Assembly: GCA_018266835.1 (NCBI GenBank)
Contig: JAFDZP010000002.1
Span: forward strand, 448,419 to 512,418
DNA from: Bacteroidota bacterium
GTDB taxonomy: Bacteria; Bacteroidota; Ignavibacteria; Tepidaquicellales; Tepidaquicellaceae
Direction of reading: 5' to 3'
Length of the DNA: 64,000 nt
Shown: positions 52,658 through 62,929 of the stretch, piece by piece
Numbering within the stretch: the first letter of the stretch is position 1
Layout of the letters: each line of letters starts with the position of its first letter
Translations under genes and position numbers: made by a program
Notes under the pieces: generated by a model
Database searches by the model: none
What the model was told of the DNA's origin: nothing
The model's input: only the letters and a program-made list of their open reading frames with translations

Positions 52658-53620
52658 TCAGATTTCATTTAAAATTTTTCTGAGTTTTATGTTGCTCTCA
52701 GAGAAGTATTCTAAAAAATAACTCAGCCTGAATCTTATTCTGTTTTCTTTAAACCACAGAATAAATTTCAATGGTAACAATAATATTATTTTTGCGATTA
52801 ATATTCTTGGCTTAATTATATTTTCCATTTTCATTTTATTCCAGTAACCGCCCGCTTTTTTTTCATCACCGTAAAAATACTCTCTCCACCCCCGGTACTC
52901 ATTTTCTTCGTCAATGGAATCGAGCTTAAATATTTTTCCAAAATCATTTTCGTAATAAGGAGTCTGTATAGAATACACAAGCTTGTTCTTTTCCTTCATG
53001 TTTTCTCTTGAAAAAGAATTCTTCCTGTATCTAACAAGCAAAAGAACTTCCTGCATATTATAAAAAGTTACCTTATCTTTAATCCTCAGCCAGAGTTCAT
53101 AATCTTCAAATACAATCGGTTTGTAACCGCCGCTTGAAATAATTTTATCTTTCTTATACATCATACCTGCATGGATTACCTCACTATGAAGTGCAAATCT
53201 TTTTTTTATATCCGCATCGTTCTGAGGAGTTTTAATTGTGTAAAGTAATTTTTTGTTTTCGAATGCCGCATACCAGCACGAAAGAATATCTACACCTTTA
53301 TTTTTTAAAATAAAATTATATTGTTTCTCAATTCTATCCGTAACAGAAATATCATCTGCATCCATTCTCACTACTAACTCAGTATCGCATAACTTAAGTC
53401 CGTAATTTAGAGCTGCTCCAAGTCCTGAGTTTTGAATTTTACAATACTTTATTCTTTCATCTTTAAATCTCCCTATAACTTCTTTAGTATTATCCGTAGA
53501 GCCGTCATCAACAATAATAAAATTAAAATCTTTAAAACTCTGGCTGAGTATGCTTTTTATTGAAGAAGAAAGATACTCAGCGTTGTTATATGTCGTCATA
53601 AGAACAGAAACTTTTGCCAT
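52658..53620 (-). CDS. Glycosyltransferase family 2
   Basis: A 320-residue GT-A enzyme. It opens VSVLMTTYNNAEYLSSSI and has FIIVDDGSTDNT and the metal-binding DxD segment VVRMDADDIS (about residues 95-104). GYKPIVFEDYELWLRI carries the putative acceptor ED motif. A hydrophobic stretch near residue 280 may touch the membrane. It is a paralogue of the next gene upstream, with the same length (320); the two lie one after the other with no gap. The donor sugar cannot be read from sequence. Confidence 0.92.
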   Translation of the reverse strand: MAKVSVLMTTYNNAEYLSSSIKSILSQSFKDFNFIIVDDGSTDNTKEVIGRFKDERIKYCKIQNSGLGAALNYGLKLCDTELVVRMDADDISVTDRIEKQYNFILKNKGVDILSCWYAAFENKKLLYTIKTPQNDADIKKRFALHSEVIHAGMMYKKDKIISSGGYKPIVFEDYELWLRIKDKVTFYNMQEVLLLVRYRKNSFSRENMKEKNKLVYSIQTPYYENDFGKIFKLDSIDEENEYRGWREYFYGDEKKAGGYWNKMKMENIIKPRILIAKIILLLPLKFILWFKENRIRFRLSYFLEYFSESNIKLRKILNEI

Positions 53621-54583
53621 CTATTTGCTTAAGCTTGAAATCAATTTATTGTGTTTCTTTTTGCTCTTATTAAACAGTGTGCTAAGTTCTATCATTTTCC
53701 ATTTCCACCACTGTGTTATATCTTTTGTTGATATATTGCCGGGCAGGTAACTCCATAAGTACAACAAAAAAACCTTAGGATTAAATAATATCTTTTCCTG
53801 CTTAACATATTTTCTAAATTCTTCTTTAGAATCAAATCTGAATTTTAAAACCGCATAGTCGGCGTAAGATTTATTTATATCGCTGTAATAATTTCCATCA
53901 AAATATTTAAAATATATTTTTTGAAAAAACTCTTTAGGCTTTTTTTGTTCGTTTGCACTCATTGAATTTTCCTTCAGCCGAATCAAATATAATACACTCG
54001 TAAGATTATGGAAGACTGTATCTTTTCTTATTCTCAGCCACAGCTCTATATCTTCAAGGCAGTCAAGGTTTTCATTGTATCCTCCATATTTCAATATATG
54101 ATTTCTTAGATAGAGTGAGCCGGCATGACACACCGAACTGGAAACATTAAGCTGCTCTTTAATTATTTTATCCTGAGATGGCAGATGATACAAATGAGAA
54201 ACACTCTCATTTTTAAAAAGGCCATACGCCGAAGACAATACATTTACTTCCGGATTATTTACAATATATTTAATCTGTTTTTCAAATCTATCCTGTACAG
54301 AAACATCATCGGCATCCATCCTTGCAACGTAATCATATTTTGCAATTTTCAATCCGTAATTAAGCGCAGCAGAAAAATTTACTTTTTCTATTTTTTTATA
54401 AACAATTCTCTCGTCATTAAAAGATTTAATAATATCTTCAGACTTATCTGTTGAACCATCATTAATAATTATAAATTCAAAATAAGGATATGTTTGATTC
54501 AGAATACTTTTTATTGCAGCAGCTACGTATCTCTCCTCATTATAGACACTCATTACAACCGATATGTGTTCACCGTACTGCAC
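53621..54583 (-). CDS. Glycosyltransferase family 2 (paralogue)
   Basis: A 320-residue GT-A enzyme opening ISVVMSVYNEERYVAAAI, with FIIINDGSTDKSE, the DxD segment VARMDADDVS and CLEDIELWLRIRKD. It is similar to its downstream neighbour through the whole catalytic part, so the pair came from a duplication and probably adds two related sugars in turn. Its stop is directly followed by the neighbour's start region. Donor and acceptor unknown. Confidence 0.92.
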   Translation of the reverse strand: MQYGEHISVVMSVYNEERYVAAAIKSILNQTYPYFEFIIINDGSTDKSEDIIKSFNDERIVYKKIEKVNFSAALNYGLKIAKYDYVARMDADDVSVQDRFEKQIKYIVNNPEVNVLSSAYGLFKNESVSHLYHLPSQDKIIKEQLNVSSSVCHAGSLYLRNHILKYGGYNENLDCLEDIELWLRIRKDTVFHNLTSVLYLIRLKENSMSANEQKKPKEFFQKIYFKYFDGNYYSDINKSYADYAVLKFRFDSKEEFRKYVKQEKILFNPKVFLLYLWSYLPGNISTKDITQWWKWKMIELSTLFNKSKKKHNKLISSLSK

Positions 54584-54589
54584 TACTAT

Positions 54590-56251
54590 TTAGTATTTTT
54601 CAAATTTACCATTGGAGTATTTAATAATACTAATCTCTTTATTCTGATAGTTTATTCTCTGTAGTTTTACCACCGTAGGTTTATTAAATGAATTTAACTT
54701 CATTACTTCAAATAAATAATCCTTTTGGTTATTGAACTTTTCGCCAACAGAGGACTTCTGTGTGTAAAATGGTTCAGGCGAAAAAAAAGTGTCGTTATAT
54801 CCGGATGTAAGAATATACGTCTCATCTTTTTTTTCTATTGAACATCCCTCAATATAGTGAGATTCAACGTGAGAATTTATTCCTGCAAGTTCCGTAATAT
54901 TATTATATCTGCCAATTTCGTTGTTGGCTTTATAGTACAGATAAATCCCAATATCAGAATAACACGATGCCTGCCCGAGTGAATGCGGATAATCAAGAAT
55001 TACATTCTCTTTATCCTTATCATATATATTAATCAAAGAGCTGAGGCTCTCTTCCTGAAGTTTGTAATTTACAATCCAGTAATCCGAAACTTTATTAAAT
55101 CCATAAACAAAAAAAAGAAAAATTATTAAACCTGAAATTTTAGTTAAAAAATTCAATTTTTCTTTAGCGCATATTATAATAAAAAGAAATATCAGGCTGC
55201 TTGTAAAAGTCAGCGCAAATAATCTGTACGTACCTCCGCCTGCAATCGTATAATAGAACAAAGTAATGAATGCGATTGATAAAAAACTAAAGGAATAAAC
55301 AAAAATTTTTTTGCGGGAGTAAATCAAAATAGATATTACTATGAGCGAAGCAAAGTATATTGAGTAAAGAATTATTGATGTTATTAACGATGAATCGAAA
55401 GAGTAAATAAAGGTTCCTGAGTCTACCGGAAGAAAAGTGAATAGCAATGATTTCAAAAAAGCATTTATAGTGGTAATAATTTTGACGTTAGCTAAAATTT
55501 CCTTATTGGTTACTCCTGCAAGAACGCTTCGGCAAATAATATAAAGTATAAGAATGCTTACTTTGCTTTTGAAAATCTTCAAGAGTGACTTAAACAATTC
55601 CGCGGGTTTGTTTTTTATTCTATAAATAACCCAGAACAGTAATAACTCAACTGCAAACCAGCAGGTTGCATTTTCTTTTACCAGTGTTGCAAGAAAAAAT
55701 AAAATTGCGCTGATTAGCAGAAAATAAAAATTACGCTGCTCTATATACTTTAGAGAAAAATAGAATGATGACAGACAAAACAATATGACTGCTAAATCCA
55801 TTCTGCCGGCAGCCCATGCAACATTAGCAACATTGCCCGGGTAGAACAGATAAAACAAAGGAAGTATAAGATATAAATTACTTTTGGAGTCAAAAAATGT
55901 TCGAATTCTTTTAAAGATGAGAATTAAAAGAAGAAAATTCAGTATGTGATTCAGCTGGGCTGCAAGAGACCACAACCACGGCTTTAAACCAAAAAGAAAT
56001 GAAGTTATAAAAAAAATAAATGAAGATAATGGTCTGTACCTGAAGGAATCTGTGCCTGCATTTGGAATCAGGTCTTTCAATCCGTTTTCCCAAAATGTAA
56101 ATAAAGGAAATGGGAATTTTCTGGAATAAAAAATTATCATCAGATCATCATTCAGAAAAGCAAAATTTTTTATTAATGGAATATTTATACAAAGATATAT
56201 TCCCGTTATTACAGAAAAAAATAAAATATTTTTTACTTTAACTGATAACAC
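54590..56251 (-). CDS. Multi-pass membrane protein, GT-C glycosyltransferase-like
   Basis: A 553-residue protein with about ten or eleven membrane helices in the first 400 residues and a soluble C-terminal part of about 150. The first external loop has the NDD motif (FAFLNDDLMIIFY) and FRYRPLSSFIFF, as in GT-C enzymes that use lipid-linked sugars (GT39 relatives). It may transfer a sugar on the periplasmic side or act as the polymerase of the cluster, since no other Wzy-like gene is seen. It lies 6 bases before the next gene, within the operon. Assignment is tentative. Confidence 0.75.
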   Translation of the reverse strand: MLSVKVKNILFFSVITGIYLCINIPLIKNFAFLNDDLMIIFYSRKFPFPLFTFWENGLKDLIPNAGTDSFRYRPLSSFIFFITSFLFGLKPWLWSLAAQLNHILNFLLLILIFKRIRTFFDSKSNLYLILPLFYLFYPGNVANVAWAAGRMDLAVILFCLSSFYFSLKYIEQRNFYFLLISAILFFLATLVKENATCWFAVELLLFWVIYRIKNKPAELFKSLLKIFKSKVSILILYIICRSVLAGVTNKEILANVKIITTINAFLKSLLFTFLPVDSGTFIYSFDSSLITSIILYSIYFASLIVISILIYSRKKIFVYSFSFLSIAFITLFYYTIAGGGTYRLFALTFTSSLIFLFIIICAKEKLNFLTKISGLIIFLFFVYGFNKVSDYWIVNYKLQEESLSSLINIYDKDKENVILDYPHSLGQASCYSDIGIYLYYKANNEIGRYNNITELAGINSHVESHYIEGCSIEKKDETYILTSGYNDTFFSPEPFYTQKSSVGEKFNNQKDYLFEVMKLNSFNKPTVVKLQRINYQNKEISIIKYSNGKFEKY

Positions 56252-56253
56252 TA

Positions 56254-57342
56254 TTAAATAGATTTATAAATCTGATTGTAGCTGGAGAAAATATTTTCCC
56301 AGTTCAGTAATTCATAAATTTTGGAAGCGCGGATTGATATCTCAGTTCTGACGCCCTTGTTTTCAAGGAGTAAATTTATTTTACCTGATAAATCTTCTTT
56401 ATCGCCGTGCTTTACAACAAATCCATTTTCACCATTCGTAATCAATTTGGATATACCGGTATTATCCGTAACTATAGGGGCTAACCCCAAAGCCATACAT
56501 TCAGCAGTCGCAATAGAAAATGTATCATAGAAGCTGGAAGAAATAAAAACGTCTTTATCTTTTAAAAAGCTTATCAATAAATCTTTGCTCATTTTGCGGA
56601 CCGAAATGATAGTGATATTACCAACAGTGCTTTTATAAATTGAAGGGTTAAAATTACCCACTACATACAAATTGCATTTTTCTTTCACTTTATCAAGAAT
56701 CTCATATAGAAAATTAAAATCCTTATCTTTCCTTTCACTATCTCCAATAAATACAAGTGATGGCAATTCTGAATTGTCTGATTTTATTTCCGTGCTTTTA
56801 AATTCTGGATCTATACCATTGTTTATAAATTTTATTTTCTCATCCGGTATTTTATAGTATTCTTTAGCTATTTTCAACTGATGTTCAGATAAATACAACA
56901 ACGCATCACTTGATTTTATAAATTTACTCTCGCAGTACATATCTTTTTTTTTCAAAGATGCAGATACATTTTTGAAATTATTGTTTTCATACACCGCAAC
57001 TCCGTGAACGTTATACACTATTTTGACACCGGTAAAAAATTTATAAAAGTAAGCAAGCACAGCAAATCTTTCAAACGTAATTATGTGAATAATTTCCGGT
57101 CTGAATTTAAACAGGAATGTGAAAAATTTTAAGAAACCAAATCTGTAAATGTGTGAGACTTTGCTTACAACTTCATTTCCAAATATTTTTTTTATAATCC
57201 CGTATTGTGAACCATCAAAAAAATATTCTGCAAATGCTGTTTCATTTTCTTTTGATGACTGTTCATAAATTCTCTTTGCGACTTTCTCCGGGCCGGTCAG
57301 TTCCTCTAACTCATTATATCTTCCTAAATATAAAATCTTCAC
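56254..57342 (-). CDS. Glycosyltransferase family 4
   Basis: A 362-residue GT-B enzyme. The N-terminal half has KILYLGRYNELEELTGPEKVAKRI and IVYNVHGVAVYENN. The C-terminal half has FINNGIDPEFK, LPSLVFIGDSERKDKDF, the family motif FISSSFYDTFSIATAECMALGLAPIVTDNTG (known E(x)7E pattern) and NGFVVKHGDKEDL. It transfers a sugar with retention of configuration, likely in building the lipid-linked unit. It overlaps the flippase end by 4 bases. Confidence 0.92.
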   Translation of the reverse strand: MKILYLGRYNELEELTGPEKVAKRIYEQSSKENETAFAEYFFDGSQYGIIKKIFGNEVVSKVSHIYRFGFLKFFTFLFKFRPEIIHIITFERFAVLAYFYKFFTGVKIVYNVHGVAVYENNNFKNVSASLKKKDMYCESKFIKSSDALLYLSEHQLKIAKEYYKIPDEKIKFINNGIDPEFKSTEIKSDNSELPSLVFIGDSERKDKDFNFLYEILDKVKEKCNLYVVGNFNPSIYKSTVGNITIISVRKMSKDLLISFLKDKDVFISSSFYDTFSIATAECMALGLAPIVTDNTGISKLITNGENGFVVKHGDKEDLSGKINLLLENKGVRTEISIRASKIYELLNWENIFSSYNQIYKSI

Positions 57343-58571
57343 TTTTTATTCAGTACTTTAAAAAGAAAAATACTTTCAACTATTAAAATTACTATCTCCG
57401 TAAAAAATGTAGCGTAGCACGCTGCTATCAGACCAATACTCGGTATAAGAATAACATTAAGAGTTACATTAACTATTAACCCGACGATAGTAGCAATTAA
57501 AACAAAATTAAATTTCCCCAGAGCGTTAAGAGTAATGCCAGTAAGATTATTTAATGCCAGCGGTATAACTGCAAAACTTAGAAACTTTAAGAGAACTATT
57601 GAGTTTGAATATTTAGTTGTATAAAAAAATGTGACAAGAAAATCAGGGAGAAAGAATAATACTAAGGCTGAAATACAACTAATCGAAAAAATTATGATAA
57701 TATATTTTCTGAGAAAAAGTTTTATCGAAGATATTTTTGAACTAAGATAAGATGCTTTTGAGAAGCCTTCAATAAGTATAAACGAGAACGAAAGCGTTGA
57801 AGCTTTGAGCAGACCATACGCAATATTATATTTTCCTGTATCGGAAAATCCTAAAAGTTTAGAAATCAATAAAACATCTATTCTGTCATACAATAAATTT
57901 ACAAGAACAATAACGCCTAAAGGTATGGAAACTTTGATTATTTTCCCAAGCAGATTAAAATTAACTGCACCTGATTCACTTTTAAAATAATTTCTTTTAA
58001 GATAATAGTAGAAAAGTATTAGATTAAAAAAATACGATAGAAGTAATACAACTGCAACGCTTTCAATTGTCAGTTCTTTTTTAAATAAATAAGCTATCGG
58101 GAAGAACAAAAAGAAACAGCGTGATAATACTAAAAAATAAAATTGAGATTTAAAATCACGCAAGCCTGAAACAATCTTACTCATTACATTTGTATATAAG
58201 CTTAAATATGAGGATACTACAATTGTTATAAAGATTAAAATTGAATTGAATGATTGGAAAAAGTGCGAATATAAAAAACATATTCCAATGTATACAGGAA
58301 ACAGAATTAAATATAAAATGAGCGTAGTTTTATACAGCGAATGTATGTTTTGTAAACGGGAAACTTCTCTCTGAAAGTAAACCGGCAATCCAAAATCAAA
58401 AAAAGAAACAATAATAAATGATAATGCGATTAATGCAATAAGCTCTCCATACTCTGCAGGTGAAAATTTTCTCGCGACATACATAAAAAGAAAAAACGAG
58501 AAAAGTTTATCAAATACATTCTGGAAAAAATTAAATTTACTTCTGGAAAAGAATTTGGAAAGGGCTTTCAA
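57339..58571 (-). CDS. Polysaccharide flippase (Wzx/MOP superfamily)
   Basis: A 410-residue membrane protein with about twelve helices and the usual family opening (FFQNVFDKLFSFFLFMYVARKFSPAEYGEL, seen as segments) and YFQREVSRL. Wzx proteins move lipid-linked oligosaccharides across the inner membrane. Together with the initiating transferase and the glycosyltransferases it points to a Wzx/Wzy-type pathway. It overlaps the following GT4 gene by 4 bases and comes 65 bases after the acetyltransferase. Confidence 0.9.
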   Translation of the reverse strand: MKALSKFFSRSKFNFFQNVFDKLFSFFLFMYVARKFSPAEYGELIALIALSFIIVSFFDFGLPVYFQREVSRLQNIHSLYKTTLILYLILFPVYIGICFLYSHFFQSFNSILIFITIVVSSYLSLYTNVMSKIVSGLRDFKSQFYFLVLSRCFFLFFPIAYLFKKELTIESVAVVLLLSYFFNLILFYYYLKRNYFKSESGAVNFNLLGKIIKVSIPLGVIVLVNLLYDRIDVLLISKLLGFSDTGKYNIAYGLLKASTLSFSFILIEGFSKASYLSSKISSIKLFLRKYIIIIFSISCISALVLFFLPDFLVTFFYTTKYSNSIVLLKFLSFAVIPLALNNLTGITLNALGKFNFVLIATIVGLIVNVTLNVILIPSIGLIAACYATFFTEIVILIVESIFLFKVLNKK

Positions 58572-58636
58572 TAAAATGAATAAAGATGAATAAGGATGGA
58601 ATGATTATAACAATATAATCTTATTTTGTAAGAGAG

Positions 58637-59104
58637 CTAAACTTTTTTTATTTCTTTTGCAGGATTACCTGCCACAACACAATTTGACTCAACATCTCGG
58701 GTCACAACTGACCCCGCCCCAACGACTGCATTTTCCCCTATAGTTACACCACACATTATAGTCGCTGATGAACCAATTGAAGCGCCGTTTTTTACAAGTG
58801 TTTTTTCAAGCTTCCAATCGTTATCGGTCTGCATATTGCCTTCTGATGTGACAGCTCTTGGAAATCTATCATTAATAAATGTAACGTTATGTCCCACAAA
58901 AACGTTATCTTCAATTTCTACACCTTCACAGATAAAAGTATGGGAAGATATTTTACAATTTTTACCAATGGAAGAATTTTTTTGAACCTCTACAAATGTA
59001 CCGATCTTAGTATTATCTCCGATTGAACATCCGTATAGATTTACAAAATCATAAATGATGACATCTTTTCCCAAGTTCACATTTTTTATATTTTTATTTC
59101 CCAT
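58637..59104 (-). CDS. Left-handed beta-helix N-acetyltransferase, WbpD/WlbB-like
   Basis: A 155-residue acyltransferase made mostly of hexapeptide repeats (SIGDNTKIGTFVEVQ, IEDNVFVGHNVTFI, GVTIGENAVVGAGSVVTRDV) and ending GNPAKEIKKV. The segment GHNVTFINDRFPR is typical of WbpD/WlbB, which acetylate the 3-amino group of UDP-2-acetamido-3-amino-2,3-dideoxyglucuronate. The gene before it encodes a WbpB/WlbA-like dehydrogenase, the matching earlier step, and overlaps it by 11 bases. The aminotransferase needed between the two (WbpE) is not in the window. In P. gingivalis the Wbp pathway makes the sugar that links T9SS cargo to LPS. Confidence 0.85.
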   Translation of the reverse strand: MGNKNIKNVNLGKDVIIYDFVNLYGCSIGDNTKIGTFVEVQKNSSIGKNCKISSHTFICEGVEIEDNVFVGHNVTFINDRFPRAVTSEGNMQTDNDWKLEKTLVKNGASIGSSATIMCGVTIGENAVVGAGSVVTRDVESNCVVAGNPAKEIKKV

Positions 59105-60110
59105 TGAACTCCATTATCTTGCCGCGTTCTTTAATTGATTTATCGGCAGCTTCAAGAATTTTTACAATCTTTAAACCGTCATAGGCATTAGTAAGAGGTA
59201 ACCTGTCTTCATTTATTGAATTGATAAACTCCCTTGAAGCTGATGCTAGTGCTTCCACTTGTGCAACTTTCGGAGAATACATATCACCTATTCTATACTG
59301 TACCAAGGCTTCATGAATACTATCCTCTTCATCTTTTCTCATAAGAACACCTGAATCATAGACACGAATTTTTTCAACGTTCTCCATATCATCAAAGACC
59401 AGCATCTTCTTTTTCCCTCCAACAATGGTTCTTCTGATTTTAACAGGTGAAGTCCAGTTGGAATGAATATGCGCAAAACAATTATTTTCGAAATAGACTG
59501 AAAGATATGCCAGGTTTTCGTGGTCATAAAAATTTGCAATACCATTTGCCGCTATCCCGGTTATTTTATTATCAGGAAGTATGTAGCTCATAATGGATAA
59601 ATCATGACAGGCTAAATCCCAAAGCACATTTACATCATGCTGAAACAGTCCTAAATTAATTCTCACTGAATCGAAATAGATAACATCACCAAGCTCTCCT
59701 TTATCTACAATTTCTTTAATTTTTCTTACAGCGCCTGTATAAATAAAAGTGTGGTCAACAAATATCTTTAAGTTTTTTTTCTCACTGATGTTTATTAAAT
59801 CCTCTGCATTTTTTGAAGAACCAGTGAAAGGTTTTTCAACCCACACATGTTTCCCTGCATTCAAAGCAGCTTTTGCAAACTTATAATGACTTCCAACAGG
59901 AGTCGAAATTATCAACGCATCAAATTTGTAATTTTTTAACAGCTGATCAAAATCACTTACAGTTTCAACCATTGGAAATGACAGCTTTATTCTTGCAAGA
60001 CGTTTTTGATTATTATCGCAGCAAATAATTTTATTGACTTCTTTAATAGCAGAAAAATTTCTCACTAAATTAGGACCCCAGTATCCAAGACCAATAATAG
60101 CTATATCCAT
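59094..60110 (-). CDS. Gfo/Idh/MocA oxidoreductase, WbpB/WlbA-like UDP-sugar 3-dehydrogenase
   Basis: A 338-residue NAD(P)-binding enzyme. It has the Rossmann opening IAIIGLGYWGPNLVRNF, STPVGSHYKFAKAAL, the family EKP motif in HVWVEKPFTG and the catalytic His region DLACHDLSIMSYIL. The C-terminal part is the usual mixed sheet domain with VEALASASREFINSI. WbpB/WlbA oxidise C3 of UDP-N-acetylglucosaminuronate before transamination. The overlap with the WbpD-like acetyltransferase supports this role. Gfo/Idh enzymes vary in substrate, so the exact reaction is inferred from context. Confidence 0.85.
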   Translation of the reverse strand: MDIAIIGLGYWGPNLVRNFSAIKEVNKIICCDNNQKRLARIKLSFPMVETVSDFDQLLKNYKFDALIISTPVGSHYKFAKAALNAGKHVWVEKPFTGSSKNAEDLINISEKKNLKIFVDHTFIYTGAVRKIKEIVDKGELGDVIYFDSVRINLGLFQHDVNVLWDLACHDLSIMSYILPDNKITGIAANGIANFYDHENLAYLSVYFENNCFAHIHSNWTSPVKIRRTIVGGKKKMLVFDDMENVEKIRVYDSGVLMRKDEEDSIHEALVQYRIGDMYSPKVAQVEALASASREFINSINEDRLPLTNAYDGLKIVKILEAADKSIKERGKIMEFNGK

Positions 60111-60135
60111 TTTTTATATTATAGGAACAAATATG

Positions 60136-61578
60136 TTATTTTGCACCTTTACCTGTTACCATTACAGGGAAAGTTTTAAAAATTAATTGAAGATCAAGCC
60201 AAGGTGTAACATTATTGACATAGTATAAATCCAAAATTATAGAATCTTTAAAAGATACACTTCCCCTTCCATTAATCTGCCACACACCTGTACATCCGGG
60301 AAGAACTGAATGCCTTCTTTTATGCCATTCATCGAACATTTCATATTCATACGGCAGGCAAGGACGAGGTCCGACTAAACTCATATCGCCTTTAATTACA
60401 TTAAATAATTGAGGAAGTTCATCAAGTGATGTTCTCCTTAATAATTTTCCAAGTGATGTAACTCTGTTTTCATTAATTACTTTGGTAAACTTTTTTCCGG
60501 TCTCAGTACTGCTTAGTATAAATTCATGCACTCTTTTTTTATGTTCCTCATCAATTTCAGATGAATCTACCATTGAGCGGAATTTGTATAAATTAAATTT
60601 TTTACCACCCTTACCGATTCTTTCCTGTCTGTAAAGCACACTTCCTTTTGATGAAATTTTTATGGCAGCTGCAATAAACGCCAGAAAAGGTGAGAGCAAT
60701 ACTATTCCTACAACTGAACAGAAGAAATCAAAACACCTTTTAAAAATAAGATTAAAGTTTTTATTTACCTTCTCTGATAAATCTATTAAAGGCATACCTG
60801 AGTAAGATTCGATTACGATCTTTTCAGGAATAATTCTAAACAGTTCAGAAGACAGCTTAACATTCAACTGTAATACCTGGCAATAATCTATAATTTGTAA
60901 CAGCTTCTCATAATCGATATCATCGGTGGCAATTATTACTTCATCAATTTTTGTTTTTTGTACTATTTTTTTTATATCATTGATTGGACCAAGAGAACGT
61001 ATATTCCCGAATACAAAATCCCCCACAGTAGTTTCTTTATCAATAAAGCCTACTATATTTATTCCATAGAAATTTTCGAACAATATTTTTTCTGCAAGCA
61101 GCTGTCCGGATTTCCCTGCGCCTACAATCAGCACATTTCTTTTAATTAATTTATTTCGGGTAAAATACGAATAAAGAGGTCTGAATATTACAACTCTTAA
61201 GAACGTTACTGCTGAAATACCTAATATTAAAAAAGTCACTGCAACCGTTCTGGAACCGAGTACAATATCTAACTGCAAAAAAAACGAGATGAGTATTAGA
61301 ATTAAACCGCCATATAAAAAAGATTTGATGATTGAAACCAGCTGCGATGAACGGGAAAGGAAAATATTAATCTTATAAAGATTATTGTTCTGGAAAATAA
61401 AAATCAGGAATAAGGAAAATAAAATATTTATAAGATGGGTTGTGGGTAAGTCAACATCTGCCAAAATTCTTTTGTGGAATATTCTTTCTGAAATATACTC
61501 AGATGCAATGAATGAAACACAAATAATTACAAAATCAGCAAGAGCGTAAAAATATTTATATTTGGGATATTTTATCAA
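60136..61578 (-). CDS. Initiating undecaprenyl-phosphate sugar phosphotransferase
   Basis: A 480-residue polyisoprenyl-phosphate hexose-1-phosphate transferase. About four or five N-terminal membrane helices (10-125) are followed by a Rossmann-like domain (NVLIVGAGKSGQLLAEKI; about 148-260). The catalytic bacterial sugar transferase domain (about 285-480) begins with a re-entrant helix (KRCFDFFCSVVGIVLLSPF) and has RQERIGKGGKKFNLYKFRSM, DELPQLFNVIKGDMSLVGPRP and PGCTGVWQINGRG. It puts the first sugar-phosphate on undecaprenyl phosphate and so starts the chain. A 127-base gap separates it from the upstream GT4 gene, a possible place for a promoter. Confidence 0.94.
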   Translation of the reverse strand: MIKYPKYKYFYALADFVIICVSFIASEYISERIFHKRILADVDLPTTHLINILFSLFLIFIFQNNNLYKINIFLSRSSQLVSIIKSFLYGGLILILISFFLQLDIVLGSRTVAVTFLILGISAVTFLRVVIFRPLYSYFTRNKLIKRNVLIVGAGKSGQLLAEKILFENFYGINIVGFIDKETTVGDFVFGNIRSLGPINDIKKIVQKTKIDEVIIATDDIDYEKLLQIIDYCQVLQLNVKLSSELFRIIPEKIVIESYSGMPLIDLSEKVNKNFNLIFKRCFDFFCSVVGIVLLSPFLAFIAAAIKISSKGSVLYRQERIGKGGKKFNLYKFRSMVDSSEIDEEHKKRVHEFILSSTETGKKFTKVINENRVTSLGKLLRRTSLDELPQLFNVIKGDMSLVGPRPCLPYEYEMFDEWHKRRHSVLPGCTGVWQINGRGSVSFKDSIILDLYYVNNVTPWLDLQLIFKTFPVMVTGKGAK

Positions 61579-61705
61579 ATTATATATTAAAACTTGAGGA
61601 AATTTTAATGATAAAGCCTGGTCCTGAAATCTTTCATAATAATAGAATACTTTTGAAAATAAAGAAATATTATTAAACTTGGCAGTAACTTAATAATCGC
61701 AAGCT

Positions 61706-62929
61706 TTATATGAAATTTTTATACAAACTTACTAAATTATATTTAGAATTTTGCCAATTGAAAGTGCTTTTATATCGTTCTAAACCTATTTTAGATTTTT
61801 CTTTTAATAGTTGACTGTCATTGACCATTATTAAAATCTTTTCTGCAAATTCCTTGTAATCATAGGTATCACAGTAAAGAGCTGCCTCACCCGCGGAATA
61901 AATGTTTTCTTTAAGTTTAAAAGATAAGATTGGAAGACCGTGGGACATATATTCCATAATTTTTATCATAGTAGAAATATTGTTCTGCTGTGTGTAAAGG
62001 TCCGGCGAAAGACCTACATCTGCCGTATTCAAATGAGTATGAATTTCATCCCATGATAAATATCCGGTAAACTTAACATTGTCATGAAGATTTAACTCTC
62101 TATATATTTTTTTCAGCTCTTTAATGTAAGGACTGCGTTCGATATTATCAGGTCCTATAAGACAACAATAAAAATCTGTGAAATTTTTTTCAGTTATTAA
62201 ATAGTGACACGCTTTTAAAATTACATCAACTCCGTCATCCTCTCCCATCATTCCAAAAAATATAAGCAAATTATTTCTACCCTGTTTTAAATTAACATCA
62301 GGAGCAAAATCTAACCTGTTATCAAGTTCCGGTGCGTTTCTTACTATAAATATTTTAGCAGGATTTATTCTGTATTTTTCAATCAAATATTCTTTATATG
62401 ACTGATTGGTGACAACAATGTAATCTGTAAATTTCAAATTCAATTTTTCTACAAACGATAATAATCCTATCAGAAAATTTTTAACAGAAGATTTCTTATT
62501 TGTATATTTAGATTCAAATGCATTTACAAACAAATCATGAACATCAAAGATATACTTAGCTCCGAATGGTTTAAAGAAAATAAAAATCAAAAAAAATAAA
62601 TCAGGAGGATTTGCTGAATGGAACACATTTACTCTTTTATTAAAATTGATTTTTAAAACTAAAACAAATGTTCTCGCAAGATAATTTAAATACTCTATAA
62701 AGTATGAAATAAATCCGGTTCCTGTTACAAGTTGCTTATATCTGTAAATCCAAATGTCATCAATTACAACAAAATTTTCTTTATCGCTTTTGGCATCTTT
62801 GGGTGAAATTATGCTTACATCAAATCCCATCTCCTTCACAGCTTTTGCCTCTTTCCAGACACGCTGATCATCGGGTACGGAGCAATTTTCTACAACTAAA
62901 AGTACGTGTTTACCAGGAGAGTCCGGCAT
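61706..62929 (-). CDS. Glycosyltransferase family 4
   Basis: A 407-residue GT-B enzyme with the opening HVLLVVENCSVPDDQRVWKEA, VFHSANPPDLFFLI, YIFDVHDLFVNAFESKY, FFGMMGEDDGVDVILKA and LNTADVGLSPDLYTQQNNISTMIKIMEYMSHGLPILSF (seen as segments, including the donor-site Glu). Enzymes opening VPxDxRVWxEA are common in exopolysaccharide clusters. It overlaps the end of the dehydrogenase gene by 20 bases. Confidence 0.92.
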   Translation of the reverse strand: MPDSPGKHVLLVVENCSVPDDQRVWKEAKAVKEMGFDVSIISPKDAKSDKENFVVIDDIWIYRYKQLVTGTGFISYFIEYLNYLARTFVLVLKINFNKRVNVFHSANPPDLFFLIFIFFKPFGAKYIFDVHDLFVNAFESKYTNKKSSVKNFLIGLLSFVEKLNLKFTDYIVVTNQSYKEYLIEKYRINPAKIFIVRNAPELDNRLDFAPDVNLKQGRNNLLIFFGMMGEDDGVDVILKACHYLITEKNFTDFYCCLIGPDNIERSPYIKELKKIYRELNLHDNVKFTGYLSWDEIHTHLNTADVGLSPDLYTQQNNISTMIKIMEYMSHGLPILSFKLKENIYSAGEAALYCDTYDYKEFAEKILIMVNDSQLLKEKSKIGLERYKSTFNWQNSKYNLVSLYKNFI